DNA from: Streptomyces rhizoryzae
GTDB lineage: Bacteria; Actinomycetota; Actinomycetes; Streptomycetales; Streptomycetaceae
Assembly (NCBI RefSeq): GCF_023155275.1
Contig: NZ_JALMUV010000015.1
Location: forward strand, 80,841 to 144,840
DNA: 64,000 nucleotides
Direction: 5' to 3'
Below the pieces are notes generated by a model, which saw nothing but the letters and a program-made list of their open reading frames with translations, had not been told where the DNA came from and ran no database searches. Shown here in pieces: positions 33,421 through 43,509 of this stretch; within the stretch, counting starts at the first letter, position 1, and the number at the start of each line of letters is the position of its first letter. Position numbers and translations under genes: made by a program.

Positions 33421-35826
33421 ATGGCTGACCGGATCAGCGACGTATGGGGCAAACGCACCCCGTTCCCCGCCGGCGGCACCTGGCCGCTCCGGGTGGACGA
33501 GTGCCTGGCGATCCCCCAGGACCACGTCGAACGCTGGGTGCCGTCCGCCTGCGTGCTCTGCTCCAACGGCTGCGGACTGGACATCGCGGTCGCCAACGGC
33601 CGCATCGTCGGCGTGCGCGGCCGGGCCGAGGACCGCGTCAACCACGGCCGGCTCGGCCCCAAGGGGCTGTTCGGCTGGCAGGCCGGGCACTCCCGCGACC
33701 GGCTGCGCCACCCCCAGCTGCGCGTCGACGGGACCCTGCGCCGGGTCGACTGGGACACCGCCATGACGGCCGTCACCGAGCGCTCCCGCGCGGTCCTGGC
33801 CGAACACGGCCCGCTGGCCATGGCGTTCTACACCAGCGGCCAGCTCTTCGCGGAGGAGTACTACGCCCAGGCACTGATCGCCCGCGGCGGCATCGGCACC
33901 CCGCACCTGGACGGCAACACCCGGCTGTGCACCGCCACCGCCGAATGGGCGCTGATCGAGAGCTTCGGCAGCGACGGGGACCCCGGCTCCTACACCGACA
34001 TCGACCACTGCGACACGCTGTTCCTCGTCGGCCACAACGTCGCCGAGACCCAGACCGTGCTGTGGGCCCGGATGCTCGACCGGCTGCACGGCCCCGACCG
34101 CCCCCGGCTGATCGTCGTCGACCCCCGCCTGACCGCGACCGCCCGGGCGGCCGACGTCCACCTCCCCATCCGCCCGGGCACCAACGTCGCCCTGCTCAAC
34201 GCGGTGCTGCACGAACTGATCAGCAACGACCGGATCGACCGGGCGTTCCTGGACGACCACACCACCGGCTTCGAGGACCTGGCCCGGACCGTCGCCGACT
34301 ACCCCGCCGAGCGCGCCGCGGAGATCTGCGGTGTCCCCGCCCGCCTCATCCGGCGGGCGGCCCAGCTCATCGGCGACGCGCACCGGCTGGTCTCCACCGT
34401 CCTCCAGGGCGTCTACCAGTCCCACCAGGCCACCGCGGCCGCCGTGCAGATCAACAACATCCATCTGGTGCGCGGCATGATCGGCCGGCCCGGCGCCACC
34501 GTCTTCCAGATGAACGGCCAGCCCACCGCCGAGAACACCCGCGAGACCGGCGCCAACGGCTCCCTGCCCGCCTACCTCAACTGGCAGAACGACGTCCACG
34601 TGCAACGCCTGGCCGAGCACTGGAACGTCGACGCGCTGCACATCCCGCACTGGTCGCCGCCCACCCACGCGATGGAGATCTTCCGGCACTGCGAGGAAGG
34701 CACCGTCAAGTTCCTCTGGATCACCGGCACCAACCCCGCCGTCTCGCTGCCCGAACTCCGCCGGATCCGCGCCAACCTCGGTTCCGACCGGCTCTTCCTG
34801 GTCGTCTCCGACGCCTTCCCCACCGAGACCACCGCGCTGGCCGACGTGGTGCTGCCCGCCGCCATGTGGGGTGAGAAGACCGGCTGCTTCACCAACGCCG
34901 ACCGCACCGTCCACCTCTCCCACAAGGCCGTCGAGCCACCCGGCGACGCCCGCAGCGACTTCGCGGTGCTGCTCGACTACGCCCACCGGATGCAGCTGAC
35001 CGACCGCGACGGCAAGCCGCTGCTGCCCTGGCACCAGCCCGAGGACGCCTGGAACGACTTCATCGCGCTGACCAAGGGCCGCCCCTGCGACCAGTCCGGC
35101 CTCGGCTACGAACGGCTGCGCGGCAGCGGCGGCATCCAGTGGCCGTGCACGGAGGCCGCCCCCGACGGCACCGAACGGCTCTACACCGACCACGTCTTCC
35201 CCACCGCCGCCGACCGCTGCGAGGACTACGGGCACGACCTGACCACCGGCGCCCAGTGCCAGGCCGACGAATACCGCGAGCACGACCCCGGCGGCCGGGC
35301 GGTCATCAAGGCGGCGCACTACCTGCCCCCGCACGAACCGGCCGACGAGACCTACCCGCTGTACCTGACGACCGGGCGCGGCGTCTACCACTGGCACACC
35401 CGCACCAAGACCGCCCGGGTCCGCGAACTCAACGAGGCGGCACCGGAGATGTGGGTGGAGCTGCACCCCGACGACGCGCACAGCCGGGACATCGCCGAGG
35501 GCGACCTGGTCCGGGTGTCCTCCCGCCGCGGCGAGGTCGAGGCACCCGCCGTGCTGTGCGGCAGCCGCCCCGGCGTGGTCTTCGTCCCGTTCCACTACGG
35601 CTATTTCGACCAGGCGGACCCGGACCGGCACGACCGGGCCGCCAACGAACTGACCCGCACCGAATGGGACCCGGTGTCCAAGCAGCCCGTCTACAAGGTC
35701 ACCCCGGTCCGGCTGACCAAGCTCGCCGACGCCGAGGCGGGCGGCCGGCCCGTCGTGGTCAGCGAGCCCGCCCTGTCCGCGACCGACGACCCCCCGCCGT
35801 CCGCCGCCCCGGAGGCCCAGCGATGA
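33421..35826 (+). CDS. Molybdopterin oxidoreductase (nitrate reductase/formate dehydrogenase-like)
   Basis: An 801-residue cytoplasmic molybdo-bis-MGD enzyme with no Tat signal. The N-terminal Fe-S motif has Cys44, Cys47 and Cys51 (ACVLCSNGCGLDI). The expected fourth Cys in the GRLCPKG motif is Gly79 (GRLGPKG). The Mo ligand is probably Cys170 in LDGNTRLCTATAEWA, as in assimilatory nitrate reductases. Later blocks are NNIHLVRGMIGRPGATVFQM, NGQPTAENTRETGANGS and the C-terminal LYLTTGRGVYHWHTRTKTAR. GGAAGGGATC precedes the ATG. It is translationally coupled with a ferritin-like gene. The actual substrate is unknown. Confidence 0.85.
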   Translation: MADRISDVWGKRTPFPAGGTWPLRVDECLAIPQDHVERWVPSACVLCSNGCGLDIAVANGRIVGVRGRAEDRVNHGRLGPKGLFGWQAGHSRDRLRHPQLRVDGTLRRVDWDTAMTAVTERSRAVLAEHGPLAMAFYTSGQLFAEEYYAQALIARGGIGTPHLDGNTRLCTATAEWALIESFGSDGDPGSYTDIDHCDTLFLVGHNVAETQTVLWARMLDRLHGPDRPRLIVVDPRLTATARAADVHLPIRPGTNVALLNAVLHELISNDRIDRAFLDDHTTGFEDLARTVADYPAERAAEICGVPARLIRRAAQLIGDAHRLVSTVLQGVYQSHQATAAAVQINNIHLVRGMIGRPGATVFQMNGQPTAENTRETGANGSLPAYLNWQNDVHVQRLAEHWNVDALHIPHWSPPTHAMEIFRHCEEGTVKFLWITGTNPAVSLPELRRIRANLGSDRLFLVVSDAFPTETTALADVVLPAAMWGEKTGCFTNADRTVHLSHKAVEPPGDARSDFAVLLDYAHRMQLTDRDGKPLLPWHQPEDAWNDFIALTKGRPCDQSGLGYERLRGSGGIQWPCTEAAPDGTERLYTDHVFPTAADRCEDYGHDLTTGAQCQADEYREHDPGGRAVIKAAHYLPPHEPADETYPLYLTTGRGVYHWHTRTKTARVRELNEAAPEMWVELHPDDAHSRDIAEGDLVRVSSRRGEVEAPAVLCGSRPGVVFVPFHYGYFDQADPDRHDRAANELTRTEWDPVSKQPVYKVTPVRLTKLADAEAGGRPVVVSEPALSATDDPPPSAAPEAQR

Positions 35827-36320
35827 ACAAGACCGGTGCCCTGCTCCGCGAACTCCACGACGCCGAAACGGACTTGGCGAAGACCTACCGGTCCGTGGCG
35901 GACCGCCAGGCAGCCGACGCGGGAACGCACTACCCGGCCCGCACGGTCGCCGAACAGTGCGACCGGCACGCCGAACGGATCCGTGCCTGGGCAGAGCGCT
36001 TCGACGTCCGGATCCACGCCCCGGGAACCGCCGAGCCCCTGGCGGCCGTACGGGACGCCCTCCGGCACACCGCCGCCGAGGTCCGCGGCGACCGCCCGAC
36101 CCCGGGCCTCGCCCTGCTCCACGACCTGTGCCTGCTCCACGAGAAGGCCCAGGCGGCCAGCATCCACTGGGTCGTCCTCGGCCAGGTCGCCCAGGCACTG
36201 CGCGACCGCGAACTGCTGGAGTCGGGGACCGCCTGCCACGACGAGACCCTCACCCAGATCAAGTGGATCACCACCCGCATCAAGGACGTCGCGCCGCAGG
36301 CCGTCGCGGTCGCCGACTGA
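35823..36320 (+). CDS. Ferritin-like four-helix protein
   Basis: A 165-residue all-helical protein overlapping the molybdoenzyme stop (ATGA). Repeated acidic/His positions LRELHDAETDLAKTYRSVAD (about 8-27), CDRHAERIRAWAE (near 46) and LLHEKAQAASIHWVVLGQVA (near 104) suggest a four-helix bundle of the ferritin/DUF892 type. Not all iron ligands are clear. Coupling to the Mo enzyme suggests a dedicated partner, perhaps for iron supply or electron storage. That link is inference. Confidence 0.6.
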   Translation: MNKTGALLRELHDAETDLAKTYRSVADRQAADAGTHYPARTVAEQCDRHAERIRAWAERFDVRIHAPGTAEPLAAVRDALRHTAAEVRGDRPTPGLALLHDLCLLHEKAQAASIHWVVLGQVAQALRDRELLESGTACHDETLTQIKWITTRIKDVAPQAVAVAD

Positions 36321-36520
36321 CCGCCCGGCCGGGCCGCTCCCGGCCCGCCCGGGCCCGTTGCGGGGAGCTGCCGCACCGTTGGTCCGTCGGGGTACTGCGG
36401 GGCATGGCGCCTTGTGCTCCGGCGGACCAGGGTCCAGGGTCGGTCAGGGGCGGCGGACCAGTCGGCTACCTACTCCCGGGCACCTGGCCTGACCGTGCGG
36501 CGCGTTCCGCACGGGCCGCC

Positions 36521-36558
36521 CCCGCACCCCGGCGCACCCCGGCGCACCCCGGCGCACC
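36521..36558. repeat. Tandem 10-mer GGCGCACCCC
   Basis: About 3.8 copies of GGCGCACCCC (first copy slightly changed, last one partial). It runs directly into the terminator palindrome between the ferritin-like gene and the catalase. Confidence 0.7.
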
Positions 36559-36600
36559 GAACTCCCCGCAGGCGGCCCGGCCGCCCGCGGGGAGTTCGGT
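36556..36600. terminator. Bidirectional terminator palindrome
   Basis: A perfect 14-bp stem, ACCGAACTCCCCGC at 36556-36569 against its complement at 36587-36600, with an inner GGCGG/CCGCC helix. It sits 15 bp after the catalase stop and between convergent genes, so it should stop transcription from both sides. Confidence 0.85.
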
Positions 36601-36615
36601 GTTCCGAAGGACCGG

Positions 36616-38700
36616 TCAGGTCCGGGGGAGCGGACGGTTGGGGAACCGGTGCTCGGCGGCGGCCGCCACGAAGGCTTCGAGGAAGCCGTCACTGGTGTCC
36701 GCGGCGGTGACCACCCCCTGGTCGCTGACCGGGCCGTCGCCGCCGGAGGCCGTGCGGATGGTGTCCGGCAGCAGCGAGCGCAGGATCTCGACCCCGCTGC
36801 CCAGCGCGGCCACCGGCTTGCCGTGGCGGTAGGCGTCCCGCACGAAGCGCCGGGCCATCCCGTCCGCCGCCGAGTCCCCGGCGCCCAGACCGCCGTCCGG
36901 CACGAGGACGGCGTCGTACAGGACGGAGGCGACGGTCGGCAGCGCCCGGTCCGCGGCCACGTTCCCCGAACCGCCGGAGACCTCGCCGTCCTTGGGGGCC
37001 AGCGCCTCCACCACGGCACCCTGGCCGCTCAGCGCCTCCTTGACGGCCGAGATCTGCGCCGCGTTCACCCCGTCCGTCACCAGTACCGCGATCTGCCGGG
37101 TGCTGATGGAACCGTCGCCCTTGTTGTTCTCCAGGCTCAGCGCCGGGGAGGGCGTGGGGCGCGGGGCGTCGGCGGAGTTGGCCGGCTCGGCGACACCGAT
37201 GCCCTCGGCGACCGCCTTGGCCAGGCCGTGGTCGACCTTCGCCAGCTGCCCGACGGTACGCTCGCGCACGTCCATGGAGTTGACCTTGCCCAGCTCGAAG
37301 CGGAAGGCGTCCACGATGTGCTGCTGCTCCCAGTCGGCCATGCTGTGCCAGAACAGCGCCGCCTGGGTGTAGTGGTCGGTGAAGCTGGGGCTGCGGCGGC
37401 GGATCTTCTGCCCGTCGACCCGCTCCGTCAGGTGCCGGAACGCCGGGTCCGAGGGGTCGGCGATCGCCGGGCAGCCGCCGCCCAGGGTGTTGGGGGAGTA
37501 GCTGGTGCCCTGGTGGATCCGGCCCTGGTGGTAGCCGTCGCGCTGGTTGTTGCGGACCGGGGCGACCGGCTGGTTCACCGGGATCTGCGCGAAGTTGGGC
37601 CCGCCCAGCCGGATGAGCTGGGTGTCCAGGTAGGAGAAGTTGCGTGCCTGGAGCAGCGGGTCGTTGGTGAAGTCGATGCCCGGCACGACGTTGGCGGTGT
37701 GGAAGGCGACCTGCTCGGTCTCCGCGAAGAAGTTGTCCGGGTTGCGGTTGAGCACCATCCGGCCGATGGGCTGCACCGGCACCAGCTCTTCAGGAATGAT
37801 CTTCGTGGCGTCCAGCAGGTCGAAGTCGAAGGAGTGCTCGTCCTCCTCCGGCACCAGCTGCACGCCCAGCTCCCACTCCGGGTACGCACCGGCCTCGATG
37901 GACTCCCACAGGTCGCGGCGGTTGAAGTCCGGATCGCGGCCCATGGTCTCCTGCGCCTCGTCCCAGACCAGCGAATGCACCCCGAGCTTCGGCTTCCAGT
38001 GGAATTTGACGAACGTGCCCTTGCCCTCGGCATTGACGAAGCGGAAGGTGTGGACACCGAATCCCTGCATCATGCGGTAACTGCGCGGGATGGCCCGGTC
38101 CGACATCAGCCACATGATCGTGTGCAGCGTCTCCGGCTGCAACGACACGAAGTCCCACAAGGTGTCATGCGCGGAGGCGCCGGTGGGGATCTCGTTGTGC
38201 GGCTCCATTTTCACCGCGTGCACGAAATCCGGGAATTTGATGCCGTCCTGGATGAAGAAGACCGGGAAGTTGTTCCCGACCAGGTCGTAGTTGCCCTCCG
38301 AGGTGTAGAACTTCGTCGCGAAACCCCGGACGTCACGCACCGTGTCGGCGGACCCGCGGGGCCCCTGCACCGTCGAGAACCGCACGAACACCGGCGTCTG
38401 CACCGAGGGGTCCTGGAGGAAGGCCGCCCTGGTGAACGAGGCACAGGACTCGTACGGCACGAAGTAGCCGTACGCGCCGGCGCCCCGGGCGTGCACCACC
38501 CGCTCCGGGATGCGCTCGTGGTCGAAGCGGGTGATCTTCTCCCGGAAATGGAAGTCCTCCATGAGCGTGGGGCCGCGTTCACCGGCCTGGAGGGAATCGT
38601 CGGTGTGGTCGACGGTGACGCCCTGGTCGGTGGTGAGGGGGCCACCGGCCGGATCGGCCGCGTAGTGCGCTTCCCGTTGCTCCTGCTTCTTGTCCGTCAA
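36616..38700 (-). CDS. katE: Large-subunit catalase (KatE/HPII type)
   Basis: A 694-residue haem catalase. The catalytic His is His70 in [15 protein letters not shown]. The distal Asn lies in [20 protein letters not shown], and the proximal [15 protein letters not shown] holds the haem-ligand Tyr. From about 545 a DJ-1/PfpI (GATase1-like) domain follows: [20 protein letters not shown]. It disproportionates hydrogen peroxide. The start is TTG at 38700, 6 nt after GGAGG. An out-of-frame ATG (ATGAGTTGA) overlaps it and makes a two-codon ORF. It diverges from the Rieske gene. Confidence 0.95.
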   Translation of the reverse strand: MTDKKQEQREAHYAADPAGGPLTTDQGVTVDHTDDSLQAGERGPTLMEDFHFREKITRFDHERIPERVVHARGAGAYGYFVPYESCASFTRAAFLQDPSVQTPVFVRFSTVQGPRGSADTVRDVRGFATKFYTSEGNYDLVGNNFPVFFIQDGIKFPDFVHAVKMEPHNEIPTGASAHDTLWDFVSLQPETLHTIMWLMSDRAIPRSYRMMQGFGVHTFRFVNAEGKGTFVKFHWKPKLGVHSLVWDEAQETMGRDPDFNRRDLWESIEAGAYPEWELGVQLVPEEDEHSFDFDLLDATKIIPEELVPVQPIGRMVLNRNPDNFFAETEQVAFHTANVVPGIDFTNDPLLQARNFSYLDTQLIRLGGPNFAQIPVNQPVAPVRNNQRDGYHQGRIHQGTSYSPNTLGGGCPAIADPSDPAFRHLTERVDGQKIRRRSPSFTDHYTQAALFWHSMADWEQQHIVDAFRFELGKVNSMDVRERTVGQLAKVDHGLAKAVAEGIGVAEPANSADAPRPTPSPALSLENNKGDGSISTRQIAVLVTDGVNAAQISAVKEALSGQGAVVEALAPKDGEVSGGSGNVAADRALPTVASVLYDAVLVPDGGLGAGDSAADGMARRFVRDAYRHGKPVAALGSGVEILRSLLPDTIRTASGGDGPVSDQGVVTAADTSDGFLEAFVAAAAEHRFPNRPLPRT

Positions 38701-38935
38701 CTCATGCCTCCGGTTTTCCGTAGGGGGCTGCGGTTTCCTGCCAATTCCTCCGGTCGGCGGGGTCCGCCGGCACCCGGTACCGCCCGGGGCCGTTTCGCGG
38801 TGCCGGGCGCGGAGCGGGGCATGCGGTGTCTTCCGGAACGCCTGGCAATCGTGCGGGGCCCGGTGCCGCGGCGCTGTGCCGACCGGCCGGCCGCAGTCCG
38901 ACCGCTGCTCTTTCCACGCGTTCCCGGCACACTCC

Positions 38936-38966
38936 GGGATTAACGCCCTTTCGGAGGGATTACGCC
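38936..38966. promoter_or_regulatory. Tandem GGGATTAACGCC/GGGATTACGCC repeats between katE and Rieske gene
   Basis: Two copies (38936-38947 and 38956-38966) with start points 20 bp apart, on one face of the helix. They sit in the 401-bp divergent region, about 136 bp before the Rieske gene and 236 bp before katE. They may be a regulator site shared by the two. Confidence 0.35.
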
Positions 38967-39101
38967 GGACGCGGCGTGGAACGCGGCTATCGGGGCGGCG
39001 CCCGGTGTGCGGTGCCCGGGTGGTGCAGCATGGCAGCCCGGGCGCGGCGGTCGCCATGGCCCGGCCCCCGGTGGGACAAGCCGCGTCGAGAGGGTGTGAA
39101 G

Positions 39102-40037
39102 GTGCGCTGGACAGCGTTGCGGAAAGGGATCGTCCCGGCCCTGGCGGCCACGACCGTACGGGCCAAGGCCGTGCCCGCGGAATCGCCCCTGCTGCGGGCG
39201 CTGGACGGCCTGGAACGGCGCAAGGGCCTCGATCTGGCCGCCCGCCCGCTCCGGCGGGTGGTGCACGGCCTGCCGCTCGGCCGGTTCCGGGACGTGCTGC
39301 ACGGGCTGCCGCTCGGCCACCCGCTGCACCCCCTGCTCGTCCAGGCGCCGATCGGTGCCTGGCTGTCGGCCGGTCTGCTGGACGCCGTGCCCGGCACCCG
39401 GCGCGCGGCCCGGGTCCTGGTCGGGGCGGGCGTCGTCGCCGCGGTCCCGGCGGCCCTGGCCGGCTGGGTCGACTGGGCCGAGCAGCAGTCGGACCAGATG
39501 CGGACCGGACTGGTGCACGCGGCCACCGTGAATCTCGCCACCGGCCTGTACGCCGCCTCCTGGCTCCAGCGCGGCCGCCGGCACAGCGCGCGGGGGAAGG
39601 CCCTGGGCTGGGCCGGGCTCGGTGTGGTGGCCGTGGGCGGGATGCTCGGCGGCCACCTCGCCTACCGGCAGGCCGCCGGCACCAACAAGACCGAACCGGT
39701 GCCGCACCTGCTGGAGGACCGCTGGTACCCCGTCGGCCGGGTCGAGGACTTCCCCGTCGGGCAGCCGGTCCGCCGCGAACTGGGTGAGGTCCCGGTCCTG
39801 ATCGTCCGCCGGACCGGCGGGCAGATCCACGCCCTCGCCGACCGGTGCAGCCACGAGTCCGGGCCGCTGTCCGGCGGCAAGGTCTCCGACGGCTGCGTGG
39901 AATGCCCCTGGCACGGCAGCGTCTTCCGGCTCTCGGACGGCGCCAACGTCAGCGGCCCCGCCACCGCACCGCAGCCGGCCTTCGAGGTGGACGTCCAGGC
40001 GGACGGCGCGGTGCGGGTGCGGCTGTCGGGCGGCTGA
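39102..40037 (+). CDS. Rieske [2Fe-2S] protein with DUF2231-like membrane domain
   Basis: A 311-residue fusion. Residues 30-205 are a DUF2231-type membrane domain: GLPLGHPLHPLLVQAPIGAW (near 65-84), with about four helices. The C-terminal 100 residues are a Rieske ferredoxin fold. Its cluster ligands are the Cys-His in DRCSHESGPL and Cys-x2-His in VECPWHGSVFRL. It would place a [2Fe-2S] centre at the inner membrane face. The GTG at 39102 (GAGAGGG, 7 nt) is preferred over a GTG at 39096. It pairs divergently with katE. Confidence 0.85.
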   Translation: MRWTALRKGIVPALAATTVRAKAVPAESPLLRALDGLERRKGLDLAARPLRRVVHGLPLGRFRDVLHGLPLGHPLHPLLVQAPIGAWLSAGLLDAVPGTRRAARVLVGAGVVAAVPAALAGWVDWAEQQSDQMRTGLVHAATVNLATGLYAASWLQRGRRHSARGKALGWAGLGVVAVGGMLGGHLAYRQAAGTNKTEPVPHLLEDRWYPVGRVEDFPVGQPVRRELGEVPVLIVRRTGGQIHALADRCSHESGPLSGGKVSDGCVECPWHGSVFRLSDGANVSGPATAPQPAFEVDVQADGAVRVRLSGG

Positions 40038-40060
40038 GCCGCCGGCCCGCCGACGGGGGA

Positions 40061-41080
40061 TCAGGGCGCGCGGCGCCCGGCCACCCTGCCGCACCGCAGC
40101 AGGGTGGCCGCCAGGGCGCCGCCGGCGGCCACCCCGGCCAGCAGCCCCAGGTGGCGGGTGGCCCAGAGCTGCGGTGAGCGGCCGTGCGCCCGGTCGTCGA
40201 AGATGCCGTGGGCCCCGAAGTCGTGGCCGCCCTCGCCGTCCAGGGGGTGCCAGAGGTTGTCCGGCCGGTCCTGCGGGACCTCCTCGCCGGTCTGCTGCGA
40301 GTCGTACCCGGTACGGGCCAGATAGCGGTCCAGCAGTGGCCCGGCGAACCGGTTGGCGAGGATCGTGGCCACGGTGGAGCCACCGGCGTAGTACTGCTTG
40401 CGGCGGGGGCGGTCGGCGGCGTGCAGCACGGCGCGGGCGGCCACCTCCGGCTGGTAGATCGGCGGCACCGGCTGCGGGTGGCGGGGCAGTCTGGACCGCA
40501 CCCACGAGAACTGCGGGGTGTTGACCGCGGGCATCTGCACCACCGTGAGGTGCACATTGCTCTTGGTGTGGAGCAGTTCGGTGCGGACGGACGAGGTGAA
40601 GCCGTTCACCGCGTGCTTGGCGCCGCAGTACGCGGACTGGAGCGGGATGGACCGCTCGCCGAGCGCGGAGCCGACCTGCACGATCGTGCCCGCATCCCGC
40701 GGCAGCATCCGCGCCAGCGCGCTGCGCGTGCCGTTGACGAAGCCGAGGTAGGCCACCTCCGTGACCCGCCGGTACTCGTCCGCACCGATCTCCGTGAACG
40801 GCGCGAAGACCGAGGTGAAGGCGTTGTTGACCCAGACGTCGATGGGCCCGAACGCCTCCTCCACCGCGTCCGCCGCGGCCTCCACCTCGGCCGCGTCGGA
40901 GACGTCGGTGGGCAGCACCAGCGCCTCGCCGCCGGCCGCGACGACCTCGCGGGCCGCCGCGTCCAGGCCCTCCCGGCCGCGGGCCAGGAGACCGATCCGG
41001 GCGCCGCGGGCGGCGAACGCCCGGGCGGTGGCGCGGCCGATTCCGCCGCTGGCGCCGGTGATGACGACCGTTTGCTGCAT
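40061..41080 (-). CDS. Short-chain dehydrogenase with C-terminal membrane tail
   Basis: A 339-residue SDR. It opens [20 protein letters not shown]. Residues 85-90 (VWVNNA), [13 protein letters not shown] and [13 protein letters not shown] give the Asn, Ser and Tyr-x3-Lys catalytic residues. The last 35 residues hold one hydrophobic helix ([18 protein letters not shown]), likely a membrane anchor. The substrate is unknown. It lies 58 bp downstream of the GH15 gene on the same strand and converges on the Rieske gene. Confidence 0.88.
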   Translation of the reverse strand: MQQTVVITGASGGIGRATARAFAARGARIGLLARGREGLDAAAREVVAAGGEALVLPTDVSDAAEVEAAADAVEEAFGPIDVWVNNAFTSVFAPFTEIGADEYRRVTEVAYLGFVNGTRSALARMLPRDAGTIVQVGSALGERSIPLQSAYCGAKHAVNGFTSSVRTELLHTKSNVHLTVVQMPAVNTPQFSWVRSRLPRHPQPVPPIYQPEVAARAVLHAADRPRRKQYYAGGSTVATILANRFAGPLLDRYLARTGYDSQQTGEEVPQDRPDNLWHPLDGEGGHDFGAHGIFDDRAHGRSPQLWATRHLGLLAGVAAGGALAATLLRCGRVAGRRAP

Positions 41081-41138
41081 GGGACCTGCTGCCTTTCCTG
41101 GGGAGTGGGGGAGGGGCACGACCGCGGCGCCGGCCGGC

Positions 41139-42944
41139 TCAGACATCCGACCAGGGCCGGGACAGCCGCGCGGCGCACTCCAGCATCAGTGCGTGGACGA
41201 ATGCCTGGGGCAGATTGCCGCGCAGCTGCCGCTGGGCGACGTCGTACTCCTCGGAGAACAGACCTGACGGGCCGGACGCGGCACGGTTGCGTTCGAACCA
41301 GCGGAACGCCGAGACCTCCCGGCCCTGCTGGTACTCCGCGAGCGCGGTGATGAACCCGCACAGCAGGAACGCCCCTTCGGCCTCCCCCAGCGGGCGCTCG
41401 TCGTGCCGGAAGCGGTAGGCGTAGTGCTCGTCCGACAGCTCGGCGGTGTAGGCGTCGAGGGTGGCGCGGCTGCGCGGGTCGTCGGCGGGCAGCGCCCCGC
41501 GGATCGCCGGCAGCAGCAGCGCACCGTCCAGTCCGGGGTCCTCGGGGGAGCGCTGCCACCGCCCCGACGGGTGCAGACTGTGCGCGGCGGTCTCCTGCAC
41601 CAGCGTGTCGGCCAGCGCCGTCCAGGCATCCGACCGGCGGCCCGCCGCGCCGCTGCGCACGAACGCCCGCAGCCCGGCCGCGCAGATCAGGCGGCTGTGC
41701 GCCCACCTGCGCGGCGCCAGCTCCCAGATGCCGGCGTCCGGTTCGTGGCGGCGCCGGGCGATCGCCTCGGCGGCGATCTCCGCGGCCTGCCGGCCGGTCC
41801 GGTCCAGCCGGTCGTGCCGGGCGGCGGCGGCCAGCAGGAGCAGCGCCTCCCCGAACGCGTCGAGTTGGAACTGCTCGTTGACGTCGTTGCCGATCCGGTC
41901 GAACCCGCCGGGGTAGCCGGGCAGGTCGAGGCGGCGGGGCCCGGGGATCGGGCGGCCGTCCATGCGGTAGGCGGGCGCCAGCCGCGGGCCGTCCTCGTGC
42001 AGCCGCGCGCCGACGAACCGCACCGCGTCGTCCAGCAGCAGCGGGTCCACCCCCGCGGCGGCCACCGCCTGGCCCGCGTAGCACTGGTCGCGGATCCAGA
42101 CATAGCGGTAGTCGTAGTTGCGGCCCGCCTCGGCGCGCTCCGGGAGACTGGTGGTGGCCGCGGCGACCATGCCGCCGGTGGAGCCGGTCAGGCCGCGCAG
42201 CACGGCGTAGGCGCGCTGGGCGTCGGCCGGCGCGATGGTGTGCGTTATGCCGGGCACCGCCTGCCGCCAGGCGTCCTCGGTCTCCCGCCAGGCCCGGACC
42301 GGATCGGGCGGCGTGTCCGGGAGCGGCCGGCGGCCCAGCTCCAGCACCAGGTCGTGGTGGGAGCCCGCCGGCACCGTCAGGTCCATGGTGAGCCGCTGCC
42401 CGTCCGGTCCCGCCGGGCGGGCGGTGTCCGCGCCCGACCAGCGCACCCACAGATCGCCGGTGCGCCCGTGCCAGGCACCGTCCGGGCCGCGCCGCACGTC
42501 GCGCAGCGGCTGCTCACCGAACCCGGCGCAGGGCTCCAGGACCACCGACAGCCGGGTGGTGGTCTCCTGGGCGATGACGCGGCGCAGGACGACCGCGCGG
42601 TCCGGGTCGCCGGGGAACGCCAGCGCCTCCCGGCACTCCACGATCCCGTCGTCGGTCACCCACCGGCTGCGCCAGATCAGCGACCGGGGCTCGTAGTGGC
42701 CGCCCCAGACGAACCGCCCCACGGGCGTCACCACGTAGCTCCCGCGGCCGCCGATGAGCGTGGCGAAGACCGCGTCGGAATCCCAGTACGGCGCGCACAT
42801 CCAGGCGAAGTCGCCGCGCTGGCCGACCAGGATGCCGCGCTCGCCGTCGGCCAGCAGCGCGTAGTTCCGCAAGGGCTGGGGCCCGAACACCCCACCGGCC
42901 TGGTCTGCCGCCGACTCCCCGGACCTGACCTGACCTGCCGCCAT
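41139..42944 (-). CDS. Glycoside hydrolase family 15 protein
   Basis: A 601-residue (alpha/alpha)6-barrel enzyme of the bacterial GH15 type. The N-terminal beta-sandwich (about 1-225) opens [20 protein letters not shown]. The barrel has [20 protein letters not shown] (near 285) and general-acid region [20 protein letters not shown] (near 405). The likely base is the Glu in GLFSEEYD. Relatives are glucoamylases and trehalases, and in actinobacteria several are trehalases, so trehalose breakdown is a good guess. GGAAAGG precedes the ATG. Confidence 0.9.
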   Translation of the reverse strand: MAAGQVRSGESAADQAGGVFGPQPLRNYALLADGERGILVGQRGDFAWMCAPYWDSDAVFATLIGGRGSYVVTPVGRFVWGGHYEPRSLIWRSRWVTDDGIVECREALAFPGDPDRAVVLRRVIAQETTTRLSVVLEPCAGFGEQPLRDVRRGPDGAWHGRTGDLWVRWSGADTARPAGPDGQRLTMDLTVPAGSHHDLVLELGRRPLPDTPPDPVRAWRETEDAWRQAVPGITHTIAPADAQRAYAVLRGLTGSTGGMVAAATTSLPERAEAGRNYDYRYVWIRDQCYAGQAVAAAGVDPLLLDDAVRFVGARLHEDGPRLAPAYRMDGRPIPGPRRLDLPGYPGGFDRIGNDVNEQFQLDAFGEALLLLAAAARHDRLDRTGRQAAEIAAEAIARRRHEPDAGIWELAPRRWAHSRLICAAGLRAFVRSGAAGRRSDAWTALADTLVQETAAHSLHPSGRWQRSPEDPGLDGALLLPAIRGALPADDPRSRATLDAYTAELSDEHYAYRFRHDERPLGEAEGAFLLCGFITALAEYQQGREVSAFRWFERNRAASGPSGLFSEEYDVAQRQLRGNLPQAFVHALMLECAARLSRPWSDV

Positions 42945-43063
42945 ACCCAGCCTTTCCGCGAGCTTCCCGCTGTCCGGGTTTCGCTTAACCGCTGCCGCCG
43001 GTGGCCAAACAGGCCGTACGGGGGCACCGGACGGCGGCGGGGCAGCGGGCGGCGGGGGAGCGG

Positions 43064-43390
43064 TCAGCGGCCGAGGGCCTTGCGGAGTTCGTCCTTGTTC
43101 ATCGTCGAGCGGCCGTCGATGTTGCGCTTCCTGGCCTCGGCGTAGAGCTGGTCCTTGGTGGGGCCCTGGGAGCCGCGGTGGGAGCGCTCGCCGCCGCGCT
43201 GCGGCGCGGACTTGCGGTCCTGGGTGGAGACCGTGCTCGCGGTGCGGGACTCGCCGGCGCGGGCCCGCTCCTTGTTCACCGTCCGCGCGGCGATCTCCTT
43301 CGCCCGCTTCGTGGACTCGCCCCGCTTCTCGGCCCCTTCCTTGATGTGCTCGTACTGGCGCTCGCGCTTCTTGCTCGAACCGGCAGGCAT
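43064..43390 (-). CDS. Small basic protein with Rho-N/SAP-like C-terminus
   Basis: A 108-residue charged protein. The N-terminus KKRERQYEHIKEGAEKRGES is followed by STKRAKEIAARTVNKERARA (about 28-47), then a flexible segment. The last 35 residues, TKDQLYAEARKRNIDGRSTM then NKDELRKALGR, match the Rho termination factor N-terminal/SAP-like fold. Such proteins are common stress-induced or so-called plasmid-stabilisation proteins in actinobacteria, and nucleic-acid binding is likely. GAGGAG lies 7 nt before the ATG. Confidence 0.8.
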   Translation of the reverse strand: MPAGSSKKRERQYEHIKEGAEKRGESTKRAKEIAARTVNKERARAGESRTASTVSTQDRKSAPQRGGERSHRGSQGPTKDQLYAEARKRNIDGRSTMNKDELRKALGR

Positions 43391-43509
43391 GGGGATCTCC
43401 TCGCTGTGTCGTGGTCTGTTGGTGGTGGGGGCACGGGTGCCCACACCAGTTGAGCCCCCGCGGCCCGGCGGCGCTACCCCAGGCGGTCCGGGGGACTGGC
43501 GGCCCGGCG

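Noticed and set aside
33118..36198. A 1026-codon minus frame opposite the molybdoenzyme.
   Set aside because: It is a shadow of the molybdopterin oxidoreductase. It contains Gly/Val/Asp-rich text with no domain or ribosome site.
36389..36395. GGGTAC as a SigB-type -10.
   Set aside because: No GNNT lies 14-16 bases upstream, and no + strand gene follows.
42943..42948. GGGTAT on the minus strand at the GH15 start.
   Set aside because: It touches the start codon itself and has no matching -35, so it cannot serve as the promoter for this gene.
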